Below are positions 47,047 through 56,549 of a stretch of 64,000 bases of DNA, in pieces; within the stretch, counting starts at the first letter, position 1, and every line of letters begins with the position of its first letter. A program made the position numbers and the translations under genes. This DNA comes from Pseudomonas sp. dw_358 (GTDB lineage Bacteria; Pseudomonadota; Gammaproteobacteria; Pseudomonadales; Pseudomonadaceae), in contig NZ_JAAVUX010000002.1 of assembly GCF_018449655.1 (NCBI RefSeq), positions 62,001 to 126,000 on the forward strand, read 5' to 3'. The notes beneath the pieces were generated by a model that searched no databases, was not told the origin of the DNA, and saw only the letters and a list, made by a program, of their open reading frames with translations.

Positions 47047-48330
47047 TCAGCGCTGAGCAGTCTTGACCGCCGCCGCGCTGTTTTCATGGATCAGCCGAGC
47101 GATGATTTCATCGGCTTCGCCCATCTGCTTGTCGTAGACATTGGTGGAATACGAGGCTTGCTGGGGCGGCTTCTGCGCCAGTACCGGCCCGCTCTGGTCA
47201 TGCAGGTCGACATCGACCACGGTGGACAGGCCGATGCGCAGCGGGTGTTGCTCCAGGTCCTGGGCGTTGATGTGGATACGCACCGGCACCCGCTGGACGA
47301 TCTTGATCCAGTTGCCCGTGGCGTTCTGCGCCGGCAGCAGGGCGAACGCGCTGCCGGTACCGGCACCGATACTGTCCACGGTGCCGCTGTATTTCACGTC
47401 GCTTCCGTACTGATCCGCCTCGATGTCCACGGCCTGACCGATGCGCATGTGACCCAGCTGGGTTTCCTTGAAGTTGGCATCGATCCACAACTGGTTCAGC
47501 GGGATCACGGCCATGGTCGCGGTACCGGGCTGGATGCGCTGACCCAATTGCACGGTACGCTTGGCCACGTAGCCGGTGACCGGCGCAATCAGCGTGCTGC
47601 GGGCATTGGCCAGGTAGGCCTGACGCAATTGCGCTGCCGCCGCCATCACGTCGGGATGGTTGGAGACTTGCGTGTCATCCACCAAGGCCCGGGAACTGGT
47701 CAGTTGCTGGTCGGCGTTGCTTACTGCGCTTTGTGCGGACACCAGATCATCATGGGCATGGGACAACTCTTCCTGAGAGATCGCGCCACCGGCGGCCAGG
47801 TTGCGCCGACGGTTGTAGTTGTCCTGAGCCTTTTTCAGGTCGGACTGGCGCGAGGCCATCTGTGCACGCATGGCATCGACGTTGGCGAACAGACCACGCA
47901 CCTGACGCACGGTCTTGGCCAGGTTGGCCTCGGCGCTCTGCAGGGCAATGCGATTGTCGCTGGGATCGAAGGTCAGGAGCACCTGGCCTTCATGGACCAG
48001 GTCGCCGTCATCGGCGCCGATGCTGGTGACCGTACCGGTCACCAATGGCGTGATTTCCACCACGTTGCCATTGACGTAAGCATCATCGGTGCTTTCGTTA
48101 TAACGCCCGTAAAGGTCGTACCACAGCCACACGCCGACGCCACCGAGAATGACCACAATGAGCACACCGATCAGCCACAGCTTGCGCTTGCGACCGTCGT
48201 GCTTGGGCGCGGTGGCCGAGTCCTGCGGCTTGTTGCCGTTCTGGTTATGGTTGCCGTTCTGGTTGTTGTTGTCGTTCTGACCGGCTGGACCGGCATTGGG
48301 CGAATCTTGAGTCGTGGAGGCAGTAGCCAT
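47047..48330 (-). CDS. emrA: EmrA-like membrane fusion (HlyD family) protein
   Basis: A 427-aa periplasmic adaptor. One transmembrane helix at about residues 50-70 (WLIGVLIVVILGGVGVWLW) precedes the barrel-sandwich/lipoyl halves (GTVTSIGADDGDLVHEGQVL and ARSTLIAPVTGYVAKRTV) and a coiled-coil hairpin between them. The cytoplasmic N-terminus is unusually Asn/Gln/Gly-rich (residues 18-33). It lies 20 bp after the channel gene. Confidence 0.93.
   Translation of the reverse strand: MATASTTQDSPNAGPAGQNDNNNQNGNHNQNGNKPQDSATAPKHDGRKRKLWLIGVLIVVILGGVGVWLWYDLYGRYNESTDDAYVNGNVVEITPLVTGTVTSIGADDGDLVHEGQVLLTFDPSDNRIALQSAEANLAKTVRQVRGLFANVDAMRAQMASRQSDLKKAQDNYNRRRNLAAGGAISQEELSHAHDDLVSAQSAVSNADQQLTSSRALVDDTQVSNHPDVMAAAAQLRQAYLANARSTLIAPVTGYVAKRTVQLGQRIQPGTATMAVIPLNQLWIDANFKETQLGHMRIGQAVDIEADQYGSDVKYSGTVDSIGAGTGSAFALLPAQNATGNWIKIVQRVPVRIHINAQDLEQHPLRIGLSTVVDVDLHDQSGPVLAQKPPQQASYSTNVYDKQMGEADEIIARLIHENSAAAVKTAQR
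48232..48276 (-). repeat. Low-complexity Asn/Gln/Gly codon repeat in emrA
   Basis: Codons 19-33 encode two copies of a NQNGN unit within an Asn-rich run. It is a simple-sequence tract likely to vary in length between strains. Confidence 0.6.
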
Positions 48331-48350
48331 GACAAATACCTTGGTCTGTT

Positions 48351-49832
48351 TCAGTCGGTGGTGCGGGCAGAGGTGACTGCGGGCGCGGCGGCCAGAGCGG
48401 CATCCTGGTAGCCGCCACCCAGGGCTTGCATCAGTTTGATCGAAAGGTCGATCTGCTCGGCATTGAGGCTGGCCAGTTGGCGCTGAGCCTGCAGCAGTTG
48501 CTGCTCGATGGTCAGCACATCCAGATAGTTGCCGACCCCCGAACCGTAGCGCCGAGTTCCGGTGTCATAGGATTGCTGGGACACCTGGGTCGCGCGTTGC
48601 TGAGCCGTTATCTGCCGCGCGATGGCCTGCAACTGGGTGACGGTGTCGCTGACGTCGCCTAACGCCTGAATGAGACTTTTGTTGTACTGGGCCACGGCCA
48701 GTTCATAGTCGGCATCCCGGGCATCAAGGTCGGCACGCAGGCGTCCGCCATCGAAGATCGGCAGCGATACGGTGGGCCCGACATTGAAAAACTTGCTTGG
48801 CGTGCCGAACAGCGCATCACCGAGAATCGACTGGGTACCGGCCGCCGCGCTCAGGTTGAGGTTGGGGTAGAAGCGCGTCTTGCTGGCGTCGATGCCTTTA
48901 CGGGCGGCTTCCACTCGCCAGCGCGCGGCCACCAGATCGGGGCGGCGCCCCAACAACTCTGCCGGCAGCACACTGGGCAGCGCAACGACACTGGGTTGCA
49001 ACACGTTGGGCCTGGCGATGGTATTGGCCCGGTCCGGCCCTTTGCCCAGCAATACGGCCAGCGCAATACGGGCGCTTTCCACCCGCTTGCGCGCATCGAC
49101 GGCCTCTTCCTGGGAAGTGGCAGCGAGACTTTCGGTCTGCTGGTACTGATAGTCGCTGTCGATGCCAGAGTCCAGGCGGCGCTTGCCCAGGGTTAACATC
49201 TGCGAGGTGCGCTTGAGGTCATCCTGAGCCAGGTCGTCGACGATGTAGGCCTGGCCCAGATCGCTGTAGGCCCGCGCAACATCGGCCGCCAGAGTCAGTG
49301 CAGCGGCCTGGCGATCGACTTCCGACGCCTTGGCCTGCCCCAGGGCTGCTTCCCAGTTGGCCCGCTGCCCGCCCCACAAGTCGAAGTTGTAGTTGAACGA
49401 CAGGTCCATCGTCCGCTCGGTGGCCAGCAGGTCACCCTGACCGGTGGGGTCTTGCTCGCGGGAAATCCGCGCGCGGGTGATACCGGCTTCGGCGTTGACG
49501 GTCGGCATGCGATCGGCGTCGGCGGCGTAGGCCTGGGCACGCGCCTGGTGGGCACGCGCCTGAGCAATCTGCAGGTCAGGGCTGTCGCGCAAGGCTTCGC
49601 GAATCAAGCCATCGAGCTGGGGGTCGCCGAGGCTGGTCCACCAGTCACTCTTCGGCCAGGCAGCCGGCGACAGGGTAATGCCGTTCAGTGATTGCCCGGC
49701 TTGCAGCGTTTTCGCATCCAGGCCTTTACTGCCGGGGGTCAGACCATGGAAATTGGCGCAACTGGCCAGGCTGACAGCCAGACTGAGCACTGAAAGACGC
49801 CGAACAGCCAGGCGCGAGGTTGTAGGGCTCAT
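48351..49832 (-). CDS. Outer-membrane efflux lipoprotein (NodT/OprM family)
   Basis: A 493-aa TolC-like channel. The signal peptide ends in the lipobox LASC. The two OEP repeats are recognisable (PDLQIAQARAHQARAQAYAA and RRPDLVAARWRVEAARKGID). It forms the outer-membrane exit duct for the EmrAB pump. Its start overlaps the marR stop by four bases. Confidence 0.93.
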   Translation of the reverse strand: MSPTTSRLAVRRLSVLSLAVSLASCANFHGLTPGSKGLDAKTLQAGQSLNGITLSPAAWPKSDWWTSLGDPQLDGLIREALRDSPDLQIAQARAHQARAQAYAADADRMPTVNAEAGITRARISREQDPTGQGDLLATERTMDLSFNYNFDLWGGQRANWEAALGQAKASEVDRQAAALTLAADVARAYSDLGQAYIVDDLAQDDLKRTSQMLTLGKRRLDSGIDSDYQYQQTESLAATSQEEAVDARKRVESARIALAVLLGKGPDRANTIARPNVLQPSVVALPSVLPAELLGRRPDLVAARWRVEAARKGIDASKTRFYPNLNLSAAAGTQSILGDALFGTPSKFFNVGPTVSLPIFDGGRLRADLDARDADYELAVAQYNKSLIQALGDVSDTVTQLQAIARQITAQQRATQVSQQSYDTGTRRYGSGVGNYLDVLTIEQQLLQAQRQLASLNAEQIDLSIKLMQALGGGYQDAALAAAPAVTSARTTD

Positions 49833-50302
49833 TTATCACCTATCCGCATGATGGTCACGCTGTCGCCTGCCGCCAGCAGTATTTTCTTGAGGATTTGTTC
49901 GAGGCTGGTCAGTTCGGCAGGTTCCAGAACACCCACCAGTTCGTTCATGGCCTCGGCACCAATCTGTGGCAGGCGGCCCGCCAGGCGGCCGCCTTCGGCG
50001 GTCAGCACCAGGCGCAACTGCCGCCGATCACCTTCGCTGCGCTCGCGCACGATCAGGCCTTTCTGCTCGAGGCGATCGAGCATGCGCGTCATGGCGCCGC
50101 TGTCCAGGGCCAGATAGCGGCACAGCTCGGCGGGGCTGTCGACGGTGGTGAGTTGCAGGATGATCAGCACTTTGAACTGTGCGGCGGTGACGTCTTCGTC
50201 GATCAGGTGCTTGTCGAGGATCCGATCCTTGAGCGCATGGGTGCGCCCGATCAGCAAACCGAGGTTGCTGTCGGGGAAATTATCGCAAGTGAAGTGTTTC
50301 AT
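49829..50302 (-). CDS. MarR-family repressor of the efflux operon
   Basis: A 157-aa winged-helix regulator. The recognition region is SPAELCRYLALDSGAMTRML and the wing is IVRERSEGDRRQLRLVLT. It heads the efflux operon and lies directly behind a promoter overlapped by two palindromes, so autorepression relieved by a toxic ligand is the likely mode. Confidence 0.93.
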   Translation of the reverse strand: MKHFTCDNFPDSNLGLLIGRTHALKDRILDKHLIDEDVTAAQFKVLIILQLTTVDSPAELCRYLALDSGAMTRMLDRLEQKGLIVRERSEGDRRQLRLVLTAEGGRLAGRLPQIGAEAMNELVGVLEPAELTSLEQILKKILLAAGDSVTIMRIGDK

Positions 50303-50320
50303 GAAGGCAGAAGCCTGCTT

Positions 50321-50336
50321 AGGCAGTTAACTGCCT
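50321..50336. promoter_or_regulatory. MarR operator 1
   Basis: AGGCAGTTAACTGCCT is a perfect 16-bp palindrome between the -10 and the marR start. It shares the AGGCAGT half-site with operator 2. Confidence 0.8.
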
Positions 50337-50339
50337 GCA

Positions 50340-50367
50340 ATATTACTGCCTAGGCAGTATCTGTCAA
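50340..50367 (-). promoter_or_regulatory. Sigma-70 promoter of the marR-efflux operon
   Basis: On the minus strand TTGACA (50362-50367) and TAATAT (50340-50345) are spaced by 16 bp. Operator 2 fills the spacer. Confidence 0.85.
50344..50359. promoter_or_regulatory. MarR operator 2
   Basis: TACTGCCTAGGCAGTA is a perfect 16-bp palindrome in the -35/-10 spacer, where bound repressor would block RNA polymerase. Confidence 0.85.
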
Positions 50368-50392
50368 CAGATTCGTCAGCCCGCTTAATGCT

Positions 50393-50992
50393 CTAGGCGG
50401 GCACACCACTGTGAAAGCGGAATTCCACATCCGGGCTTTCGATCAATTCGGCCTCGGCCACCCGCACCCGCTCGATGACCTTATCGATGTCCGCCGCGTC
50501 GCCATATTGATACGCAAGCTTCAGATAACCTTGAAAATGCCGGGCTTCGCTCTGCAGCAAGCCGAAATAAAACTTGCCGAGCTCTTCATCCAGGTGCGGA
50601 ACCAGCGCCTCGAACCGTTCGCAGCTGCGAGCCTCGATGAACGCTCCGACCACCAGTGTGTCCACCAGTTTCACCGGTTCATGGCTTCGCACCTGCTTGC
50701 GCAGCGCCGAGGCGTAGCGCCCGGCCGACAAGGGCTGCAGGGCCACCTTGCGCTTTTTCATCAAGCGCATCACTTGTTCATGGTGGACCAGTTCTTCCCG
50801 GGCCAGACGCGACATCATATTGATCAGGTCGACATGCGTGCAATATTTGGCGATCAGGCTCAGCGCCGTGGAAGCGGCCTTGAATTCGCAGTTCTTGTGG
50901 TCGATCAGCATAGTCGGCTGATCGGCGAGCGCCGCCTCGACCCAGGCCGCCGGCGTGCGACAGCCAAGAAACGCGTGAATTTCAGGCAACAT
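50393..50992 (-). CDS. miaE: tRNA 2-methylthio-N6-isopentenyladenosine hydroxylase
   Basis: A 199-aa ferritin-like diiron enzyme that hydroxylates ms2i6A37 in tRNAs. The metal ligands are in NCEFKAAS, REELVHHEQ, IEARSCERF and SEARHFQGY. The start at 50992 (MLPEIHAFLGC) is the conserved one; the upstream extension overlaps the divergent gene's promoter. Confidence 0.93.
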   Translation of the reverse strand: MLPEIHAFLGCRTPAAWVEAALADQPTMLIDHKNCEFKAASTALSLIAKYCTHVDLINMMSRLAREELVHHEQVMRLMKKRKVALQPLSAGRYASALRKQVRSHEPVKLVDTLVVGAFIEARSCERFEALVPHLDEELGKFYFGLLQSEARHFQGYLKLAYQYGDAADIDKVIERVRVAEAELIESPDVEFRFHSGVPA

Positions 50993-51107
50993 GGGCCATA
51001 CCCCGGAGCAAAAGCGGCGGATTATACGCAAGCCCGCGACCCCTTGGTAAGCGGCCCGGCGCCAGCGGTCTATAGTCAACCGATGATCAGCGTCCGGAGG
51101 GCGAACT

Positions 51108-51968
51108 ATGCAAGGCATCCGCAGCATCCTGGTGGTTCTGGAGTCCGCCGAACAACATGACCTGGCCCTGGCCCGTGGCCGTCTCATCGCTGGTGTGACC
51201 CAGGCTCATCTGCACCTGCTGATGTGTGACCGCAGCCAGGATCACTCCACGCTGCTCACCGAACTCAAGCTGCACCTGCTCGATCAGGGCTACAGCACTT
51301 CGGCCGAGCAGGCCTGGGCGGGCAGCCTGCATGAGACCATTATTGGTGTGCAGCAGGCCGAAGGCTGCGATCTGGTAATCAAGCGTCATCGCGCCGAACA
51401 GTCGCTGAAAAAAGCACTGCTGACGCCTGTGGACTGGAAGTTGCTGCGCGAATGCCCCAGCGCCGTGCTGATGGTCAAGACCGAACGCCCCTGGCAAGGT
51501 GCCAACATCCTCGCCGCCGTGGACGTCGGCAACCCCGACGACGAGCATCAACATTTGCACAATGGCATCATCGACCATGGCTATGGCCTCGCACAGCTGG
51601 CCAAGGGCGCACTGCATGTCATCAGCGCCCATCCGTCACCGATGCTGTCGGCCCCCGACCCGCTGGCGCCACGCGCCGATAGCGTCGAAGCACGCTATCG
51701 GCAGGCCTGCCAGGCGTTTCAGGCGCAATTCGACATTGATGATCAGCACCTGCATATCGCCGAGGGACCGGCCGATGAACTGATTCCTTATATGGCGCAC
51801 AAGCTGGAAGCGGCGATCACAGTGATCGGTACGGTGGCACGCAGCGGATTGTCCGGGGCGTTGATCGGCAATACGGCCGAGGCAGTGCTGGATTCGCTGG
51901 AGAGTGATGTGCTGGTGCTGAAAAATCAGGAAATCATCCATCACCTGGTGGCACTGGCGCAGCGGTAG
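51108..51968 (+). CDS. Tandem universal stress protein (UspE-like)
   Basis: A 286-aa protein with two Usp domains (about residues 1-140 and 150-280). The second ends in the ATP-binding-type loop GTVARSGLSGALIGNTAEAVL. GGAGGG precedes the ATG. It is divergent from miaE; such proteins are often induced by low oxygen or stasis in Pseudomonas, but no ANR box was found here. Confidence 0.88.
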   Translation: MQGIRSILVVLESAEQHDLALARGRLIAGVTQAHLHLLMCDRSQDHSTLLTELKLHLLDQGYSTSAEQAWAGSLHETIIGVQQAEGCDLVIKRHRAEQSLKKALLTPVDWKLLRECPSAVLMVKTERPWQGANILAAVDVGNPDDEHQHLHNGIIDHGYGLAQLAKGALHVISAHPSPMLSAPDPLAPRADSVEARYRQACQAFQAQFDIDDQHLHIAEGPADELIPYMAHKLEAAITVIGTVARSGLSGALIGNTAEAVLDSLESDVLVLKNQEIIHHLVALAQR

Positions 51969-51981
51969 CAAGGGAATACCT

Positions 51982-52449
51982 TCAGCCCAGGCCATCCTGC
52001 AGAAACCCGGGCGCGATGTAGCGCTCGTAATGGGCTTCGGAGAGGAGGAAGAATTCCCGATCGATGGCATCGCGCAGCTCGGGTAGTTCCCAGTCGCGAA
52101 ATTCGGGGAGCAGGACAATGCCGTAGGCATCCAGTTGGTTGATCACCCGGGCACCCCGTGCCAGCAGCTGATAGGCCCAGCAGTACTCGGACTGATGGGC
52201 GACGAAACGGATCTTGCGCTGCTCCAGTTGCTCGCGCAGGCGCTGGGGGTCGAAGACCTCGATCTTGGCTTCCATCACCTGCACCAGCAAGTATTCGAGG
52301 CGCATCCACACCGCGCGCTTCTGCGCTTCGTCGTAGCCGTTCCAGTGGATCACTTCGTGGTGAAAGCGCTTGCACCCGCGGCACACGAGGTCCCCGTAAA
52401 CGGTGGAGCAAAGGCCCACGCAGGGGGTCTTGATGGATTGATTGGACAT
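51982..52449 (-). CDS. DUF1289-domain protein
   Basis: A 155-aa protein. The N-terminal DUF1289 Cys motif is PCVGLCSTVYGDLVCRGCKR followed by HHEVIHWNGYDEAQKRAVW, a probable small metal-binding domain. The remaining ~100 residues are helical without a known motif. It is convergent with the stress-protein gene. Confidence 0.85.
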   Translation of the reverse strand: MSNQSIKTPCVGLCSTVYGDLVCRGCKRFHHEVIHWNGYDEAQKRAVWMRLEYLLVQVMEAKIEVFDPQRLREQLEQRKIRFVAHQSEYCWAYQLLARGARVINQLDAYGIVLLPEFRDWELPELRDAIDREFFLLSEAHYERYIAPGFLQDGLG

Positions 52450-52848
52450 GGCGCAAAGCAGGGCCCGGCGGCGAATCGAGACCCATGTTAGCCCTTTGTC
52501 CAGGCACTTACACCCCAGAAGGTGTGGGGCCTAACTTACCTTTATCGAGAAATTGCCGTAGAATCACTCGGCCTTATTTAGGCAACAATGTCCGTTGGAA
52601 GCTGTTTTCAAAGCGTCACGAGCACAGTCAATCCAGTAGAAGGGTGTTGGCGGCGGGTTCTTCAGGGAATTCCGTCACCGGCCCTCATCAAGCTCCGCCC
52701 TTCTACAGGCGTAAAACTTTGAAAACAGCTTCTGCAAGGGATATCTGTCACCCTGGCTGGACGGCTCAAAAAGCCGCCGGATGCGCAGGCGTGTCGGAGT
52801 TCTCTGGATGAGCGTCCCGGACCGGGACCACTGATGAGGGTAATAACT
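52450..52848 (+). promoter_or_regulatory. acnB upstream region and long structured leader
   Basis: A 399-bp gap without a gene. A candidate promoter is TTACCT (52536-52541) and TAGAAT (52559-52564) with 17-bp spacing, giving a leader of about 278 nt. The leader contains large nested inverted repeats (separate entry) and a small GGTGT hairpin near 52510-52525 precedes the promoter. The SD GAGGG is eight bases before the GTG start. Confidence 0.5.
52598..52732. repeat. Nested inverted repeats in the acnB leader
   Basis: GAAGCTGTTTTCAAAG (52598-52613) and CTTTGAAAACAGCTTC (52717-52732) are perfect 16-bp complements. Inside them, GTAGAAGGG (52636-52644) and CCCTTCTAC (52698-52706) are perfect 9-bp complements. 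Together they can fold 135 nt into one two-tier stem. Confidence 0.8.
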
Positions 52849-55458
52849 GTGCTTGAAGCCTACCGCAAACACATTGAAGAGCGTGCCGCCCAGGGTATCG
52901 TGCCCCAGCCGCTTAACGCCGAACAAACCGCAGGCCTGGTCGAGCTGCTGAAAAATCCCCCTGCCGGCGAAGAAGCGTTTCTCGTTGACCTGATCACCAA
53001 CCGCGTTCCGCCAGGCGTCGACGAAGCCGCCTACGTGAAGGCCGGTTTCCTGTCCGCACTGGCCAAGGGTGAAGCCACCTCCCCGCTGCTGGACAAGAAG
53101 CGTGCGGTCGAGCTGCTGGGCACCATGCAGGGCGGCTACAACATCGCGACCCTGGTCGAGCTGCTGGACTCTGCGGAGTTGGCCCCGGTAGCCGCCGAGC
53201 AGCTCAAGCACACCCTGCTGATGTTCGACGCCTTCCATGACGTGGCCGAGAAAGCCAAGAACGGCAACGCTCTGGCCCAGGCCGTCCTGCAATCCTGGGC
53301 CGACGGTGAATGGTTCAAGAAGCGCCCGACCCTGGCCGACAAGATCAGCCTGCGCGTGTTCAAGGTCACCGGCGAAACCAACACCGACGACCTCTCCCCG
53401 GCGCCCGACGCCTGGTCGCGCCCGGACATCCCGCTGCACGCCCTGGCCATGCTGAAAATGGCCCGCGACGGCATCGTTCCGGACGTGCAAGGCTCCATCG
53501 GCCCGATGAAGCAGATCGCCCAGATGTACAACGACGGCTTCCCGGTGGCCTACGTGGGTGACGTGGTCGGTACCGGTTCATCGCGTAAATCGGCGACCAA
53601 CTCGGTGCTGTGGTTCTTCGGCGACGACATTCCATTCGTGCCGAACAAGCGCGCCGGCGGCTTCTGCTTCGGCACCAAGATCGCGCCGATTTTCTACAAC
53701 ACCATGGAAGACGCCGGCGCCCTGCCGATCGAATTCGATGTCTCGAATATCAACATGGGTGACGTGATAGACCTGTACCCGCACCTGGGCAAGGTCTGCA
53801 AGCACGACAGCGAAGAAGTCATCACCACGTTCGAACTGAAAACCCCTGTGCTGCTGGACGAAGTCCGTGCCGGCGGCCGTATCCCGCTGATCGTCGGCCG
53901 TGGCCTGACCGACAAGGCCCGTGCCGAGCTGGGTCTGGGTGCCACTGACCTGTTCAAGCTGCCGGAAGCCCCGGTCGACACCGGCAAGGGTTTCACCCTG
54001 GCCCAGAAAATGGTCGGCAAGGCCTGCGGCCTGCCGGAAAACAAAGGCGTGCGCCCTGGCACCTACTGCGAACCGCGGATGACCACCGTCGGCTCTCAGG
54101 ACACCACCGGCCCGATGACCCGCGACGAACTCAAAGACCTCGCCTGCCTGGGCTTCTCTGCCGACCTGGTCATGCAGTCCTTCTGCCACACCGCCGCCTA
54201 TCCAAAGCCGATCGACGTCACTACCCACCACACCCTGCCGGATTTCATCCGCACCCGTGGCGGCGTGTCCCTGCGTCCTGGCGACGGCATCATCCACAGC
54301 TGGCTGAACCGTATGCTGCTGCCTGACACCGTCGGCACCGGTGGCGACTCGCACACCCGCTTCCCGATCGGTATCTCGTTCCCGGCGGGCTCCGGCCTGG
54401 TAGCGTTCGCCGCTGCCACGGGCGTGATGCCGCTGGACATGCCGGAATCGGTACTGGTGCGCTTCAAAGGCAAGCTGCAACCGGGTATTACCCTGCGCGA
54501 CCTGGTTCACGCCATTCCGTACTACGCCATCCAGAAAGGTCTGCTGACCGTCGAGAAGAAAGGAAAGATCAACGCCTTCTCCGGCCGCATCCTGGAAATC
54601 GAAGGCCTCGACGACCTGACCGTGGAGCAAGCGTTCGAATTGTCCGACGCCTCGGCCGAACGTTCGGCGGCCGGTTGCACGATCAAGCTGCCGGAAAAGG
54701 CCATCGCCGAGTACCTGAAGTCCAACATCACCCTGCTGCGCTGGATGATCAGCGAAGGCTACGGCGATGCCCGGACCATGGAACGTCGTGCGCAGGCCAT
54801 GGAAGCCTGGCTGGCCAACCCGGAACTGCTGAGCGCCGATGCCGACGCCGAATACGCCGAAATCATCGAAATCGATCTGGCCGACCTCAAGGAGCCAGTG
54901 CTCTGCGCCCCTAACGATCCGGACGACGCTCGGCTACTGTCCTCGGTGGCTGGCGAGAAAATCGACGAAGTGTTCATCGGTTCCTGCATGACCAACATCG
55001 GCCACTTCCGCGCTGCTGGCAAGTTGCTGGACAAGGTCAAGGGCTCGATTCCGACCCGTCTGTGGCTGTCGCCGCCGACCAAGATGGACGCTCACCAACT
55101 GACCGAAGAAGGCTACTACGGCATCTACGGCAAGGCTGGTGCGCGCATGGAAATGCCGGGCTGCTCGCTGTGCATGGGTAACCAGGCGCGGGTAGCGGCA
55201 AACTCGACGGTGGTCTCCACCTCGACCCGTAACTTCCCGAACCGTCTGGGCGATGGCGCCAACGTATACCTGGCCTCGGCGGAACTGGCCGCTGTGGCTT
55301 CGATTCTGGGCAAACTGCCAAGCGTCGAAGAGTACATGGGCTACGCCGCGAGCATCGACAGCATGGCAGCGGACGTATACCGCTACTTGAGCTTCGACCA
55401 GATCGCTGAATTCCGTGATGCCGCAGCGAATGTGAACATCCCGGTGGTTCAGGCGTAA
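52849..55458 (+). CDS. acnB: Aconitate hydratase B
   Basis: An 869-aa [4Fe-4S] TCA-cycle enzyme converting citrate to isocitrate; family members also act as 2-methylisocitrate dehydratases. The domain order is AcnB-type with the HEAT-like N-terminal domain first. Cluster Cys are in [10 protein letters not shown] and [12 protein letters not shown]; the SHTRFPIG and [13 protein letters not shown] motifs ([10 protein letters not shown]) are present. The GTG at 52849 gives the usual AcnB length and has a GAGGG ribosome-binding site; the ATG five codons upstream overlaps that site. Confidence 0.97.
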   Translation: MLEAYRKHIEERAAQGIVPQPLNAEQTAGLVELLKNPPAGEEAFLVDLITNRVPPGVDEAAYVKAGFLSALAKGEATSPLLDKKRAVELLGTMQGGYNIATLVELLDSAELAPVAAEQLKHTLLMFDAFHDVAEKAKNGNALAQAVLQSWADGEWFKKRPTLADKISLRVFKVTGETNTDDLSPAPDAWSRPDIPLHALAMLKMARDGIVPDVQGSIGPMKQIAQMYNDGFPVAYVGDVVGTGSSRKSATNSVLWFFGDDIPFVPNKRAGGFCFGTKIAPIFYNTMEDAGALPIEFDVSNINMGDVIDLYPHLGKVCKHDSEEVITTFELKTPVLLDEVRAGGRIPLIVGRGLTDKARAELGLGATDLFKLPEAPVDTGKGFTLAQKMVGKACGLPENKGVRPGTYCEPRMTTVGSQDTTGPMTRDELKDLACLGFSADLVMQSFCHTAAYPKPIDVTTHHTLPDFIRTRGGVSLRPGDGIIHSWLNRMLLPDTVGTGGDSHTRFPIGISFPAGSGLVAFAAATGVMPLDMPESVLVRFKGKLQPGITLRDLVHAIPYYAIQKGLLTVEKKGKINAFSGRILEIEGLDDLTVEQAFELSDASAERSAAGCTIKLPEKAIAEYLKSNITLLRWMISEGYGDARTMERRAQAMEAWLANPELLSADADAEYAEIIEIDLADLKEPVLCAPNDPDDARLLSSVAGEKIDEVFIGSCMTNIGHFRAAGKLLDKVKGSIPTRLWLSPPTKMDAHQLTEEGYYGIYGKAGARMEMPGCSLCMGNQARVAANSTVVSTSTRNFPNRLGDGANVYLASAELAAVASILGKLPSVEEYMGYAASIDSMAADVYRYLSFDQIAEFRDAAANVNIPVVQA

Positions 55459-55473
55459 GCACTGACAGCCATG

Positions 55474-55504
55474 AAAAAACCCCGTGAATTCACGGGGTTT
55501 TTTT
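55474..55504 (+). terminator. Intrinsic terminator after acnB
   Basis: ACCCCGTGAA and TTCACGGGGT are a perfect 10-bp palindrome flanked by an A-run and a T-run, active on both strands (it also closes the convergent small-protein operon). Confidence 0.92.
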
Positions 55505-55514
55505 CGCCTTCATG

Positions 55515-56021
55515 TCAGCCCACGCTCAAGATACGCACTTGAAAATCCAGCACCTGTCCCTCCTCCGCGCTCAGGTAGTCAAAGGTGCGATTGAGGATGT
55601 TTTGCGGTGTTTGAGGCTGACGAATGTTGGCGGGTGGGTCAACTCGAGTGATTACCGACACACGGTGACCGCGATGGTCACGCCAGATGCACTGCCCGCT
55701 GTCCGAGCTGCCGACCCACTGGAGCTTCCAGAAGTCAGTCACCTCGGCGATCGAATAGAAACCCAGGTAACCGTTACGACTGATACCCAGTTTGGCACCC
55801 ATGTACTCCCCGGATGCCGCACTGATATTGAAGTGGTCACGGCCCTCGACGTGGTCGATGAAATCGAAACGCATGGCGATCGACTCTTGCTTGTCTTTGG
55901 TTCGCATCAGCCAACCTCCGGTCGCGAATCCGTCCGACCGCCTGCAGCATACGGGTGACTCGAATCCGGGCGTCACTATGTCCAAAGTGGCGATGAATGA
56001 ATTCCCTTTTATCAACTCCAT
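55515..56021 (-). CDS. Uncharacterised ~170-aa protein, paralogue 1
   Basis: A 168-aa protein with no signal peptide, membrane segment or family I recognise. It is clearly homologous to the gene 15 bp upstream: shared blocks are VTPGFES, GGWL-R, MRFDF/LRFDF, LG-SRNGYLGFY, WVG and IWRDHRG-RV. The pattern of short aromatic-ended strands suggests a beta-rich fold (lectin-, trefoil- or lipocalin-like). GGAGAGG lies seven bases before the ATG, a very strong ribosome-binding site. Confidence 0.75.
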   Translation of the reverse strand: MELIKGNSFIATLDIVTPGFESPVCCRRSDGFATGGWLMRTKDKQESIAMRFDFIDHVEGRDHFNISAASGEYMGAKLGISRNGYLGFYSIAEVTDFWKLQWVGSSDSGQCIWRDHRGHRVSVITRVDPPANIRQPQTPQNILNRTFDYLSAEEGQVLDFQVRILSVG

Positions 56022-56036
56022 GATACCGCCTCTCCT

Positions 56037-56549
56037 TCAAATCGTAGTGATACTCAGGACATTGGCCTGAAACTCCAGTGGTGTTCCCGACTCCACGCAC
56101 AGGTAGCGATGGATGGGGGGCAAGAGATCCTCCGCCGCTGTATGCCTGCCTCCCCAGCGCCTGGTCTCTTGCTCGTCGGCAGCACCGACGCGATAGCCAC
56201 GATGATCGCGCCAGATGAACCGCCCTGAGCCCGCCGCACCGACCCATTCGACTTTCAACGGATCAGCCACATCCCCGGGGGTATAAAAACCCAGATAGCC
56301 ATTACGGCTGACCCCGAGCCTGCTACCCACGTAGATTCCGGAGCCGGCGGTTATAGTGAAGAAATCCCGTTCGGCCTCATGTTTCAAAAAATCAAATCGC
56401 AACGCCAGGAACGGACCAGAATCCGTTGACCGTACCAGCCACCCCCCTCCGGTGGGTACCACCATTTTGGGCATGCAAGCCACCACGCTTTCAAATCCGG
56501 GGGTTACCACCTCTACTGTGGCAACAAACGACTTTATATTCATATCCAT
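56037..56549 (-). CDS. Uncharacterised ~170-aa protein, paralogue 2
   Basis: A 170-aa protein starting MDMNIKSFVATVEVVTPGFES; GGGAGG is about eight bases upstream, so the short start is chosen over much longer in-frame extensions that run through the antisense of the GNAT gene. It is about 40% identical by eye to the next gene. No signal peptide was seen. The pair stands between acnB and a GNAT gene near a toxin-like gene. Function unknown. Confidence 0.75.
   Translation of the reverse strand: MDMNIKSFVATVEVVTPGFESVVACMPKMVVPTGGGWLVRSTDSGPFLALRFDFLKHEAERDFFTITAGSGIYVGSRLGVSRNGYLGFYTPGDVADPLKVEWVGAAGSGRFIWRDHRGYRVGAADEQETRRWGGRHTAAEDLLPPIHRYLCVESGTPLEFQANVLSITTI

Noticed and set aside
52598..52732. 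An insertion sequence upstream of acnB
   Set aside because: There is no transposase frame and no flanking direct repeat; a MITE remains possible but unproven.
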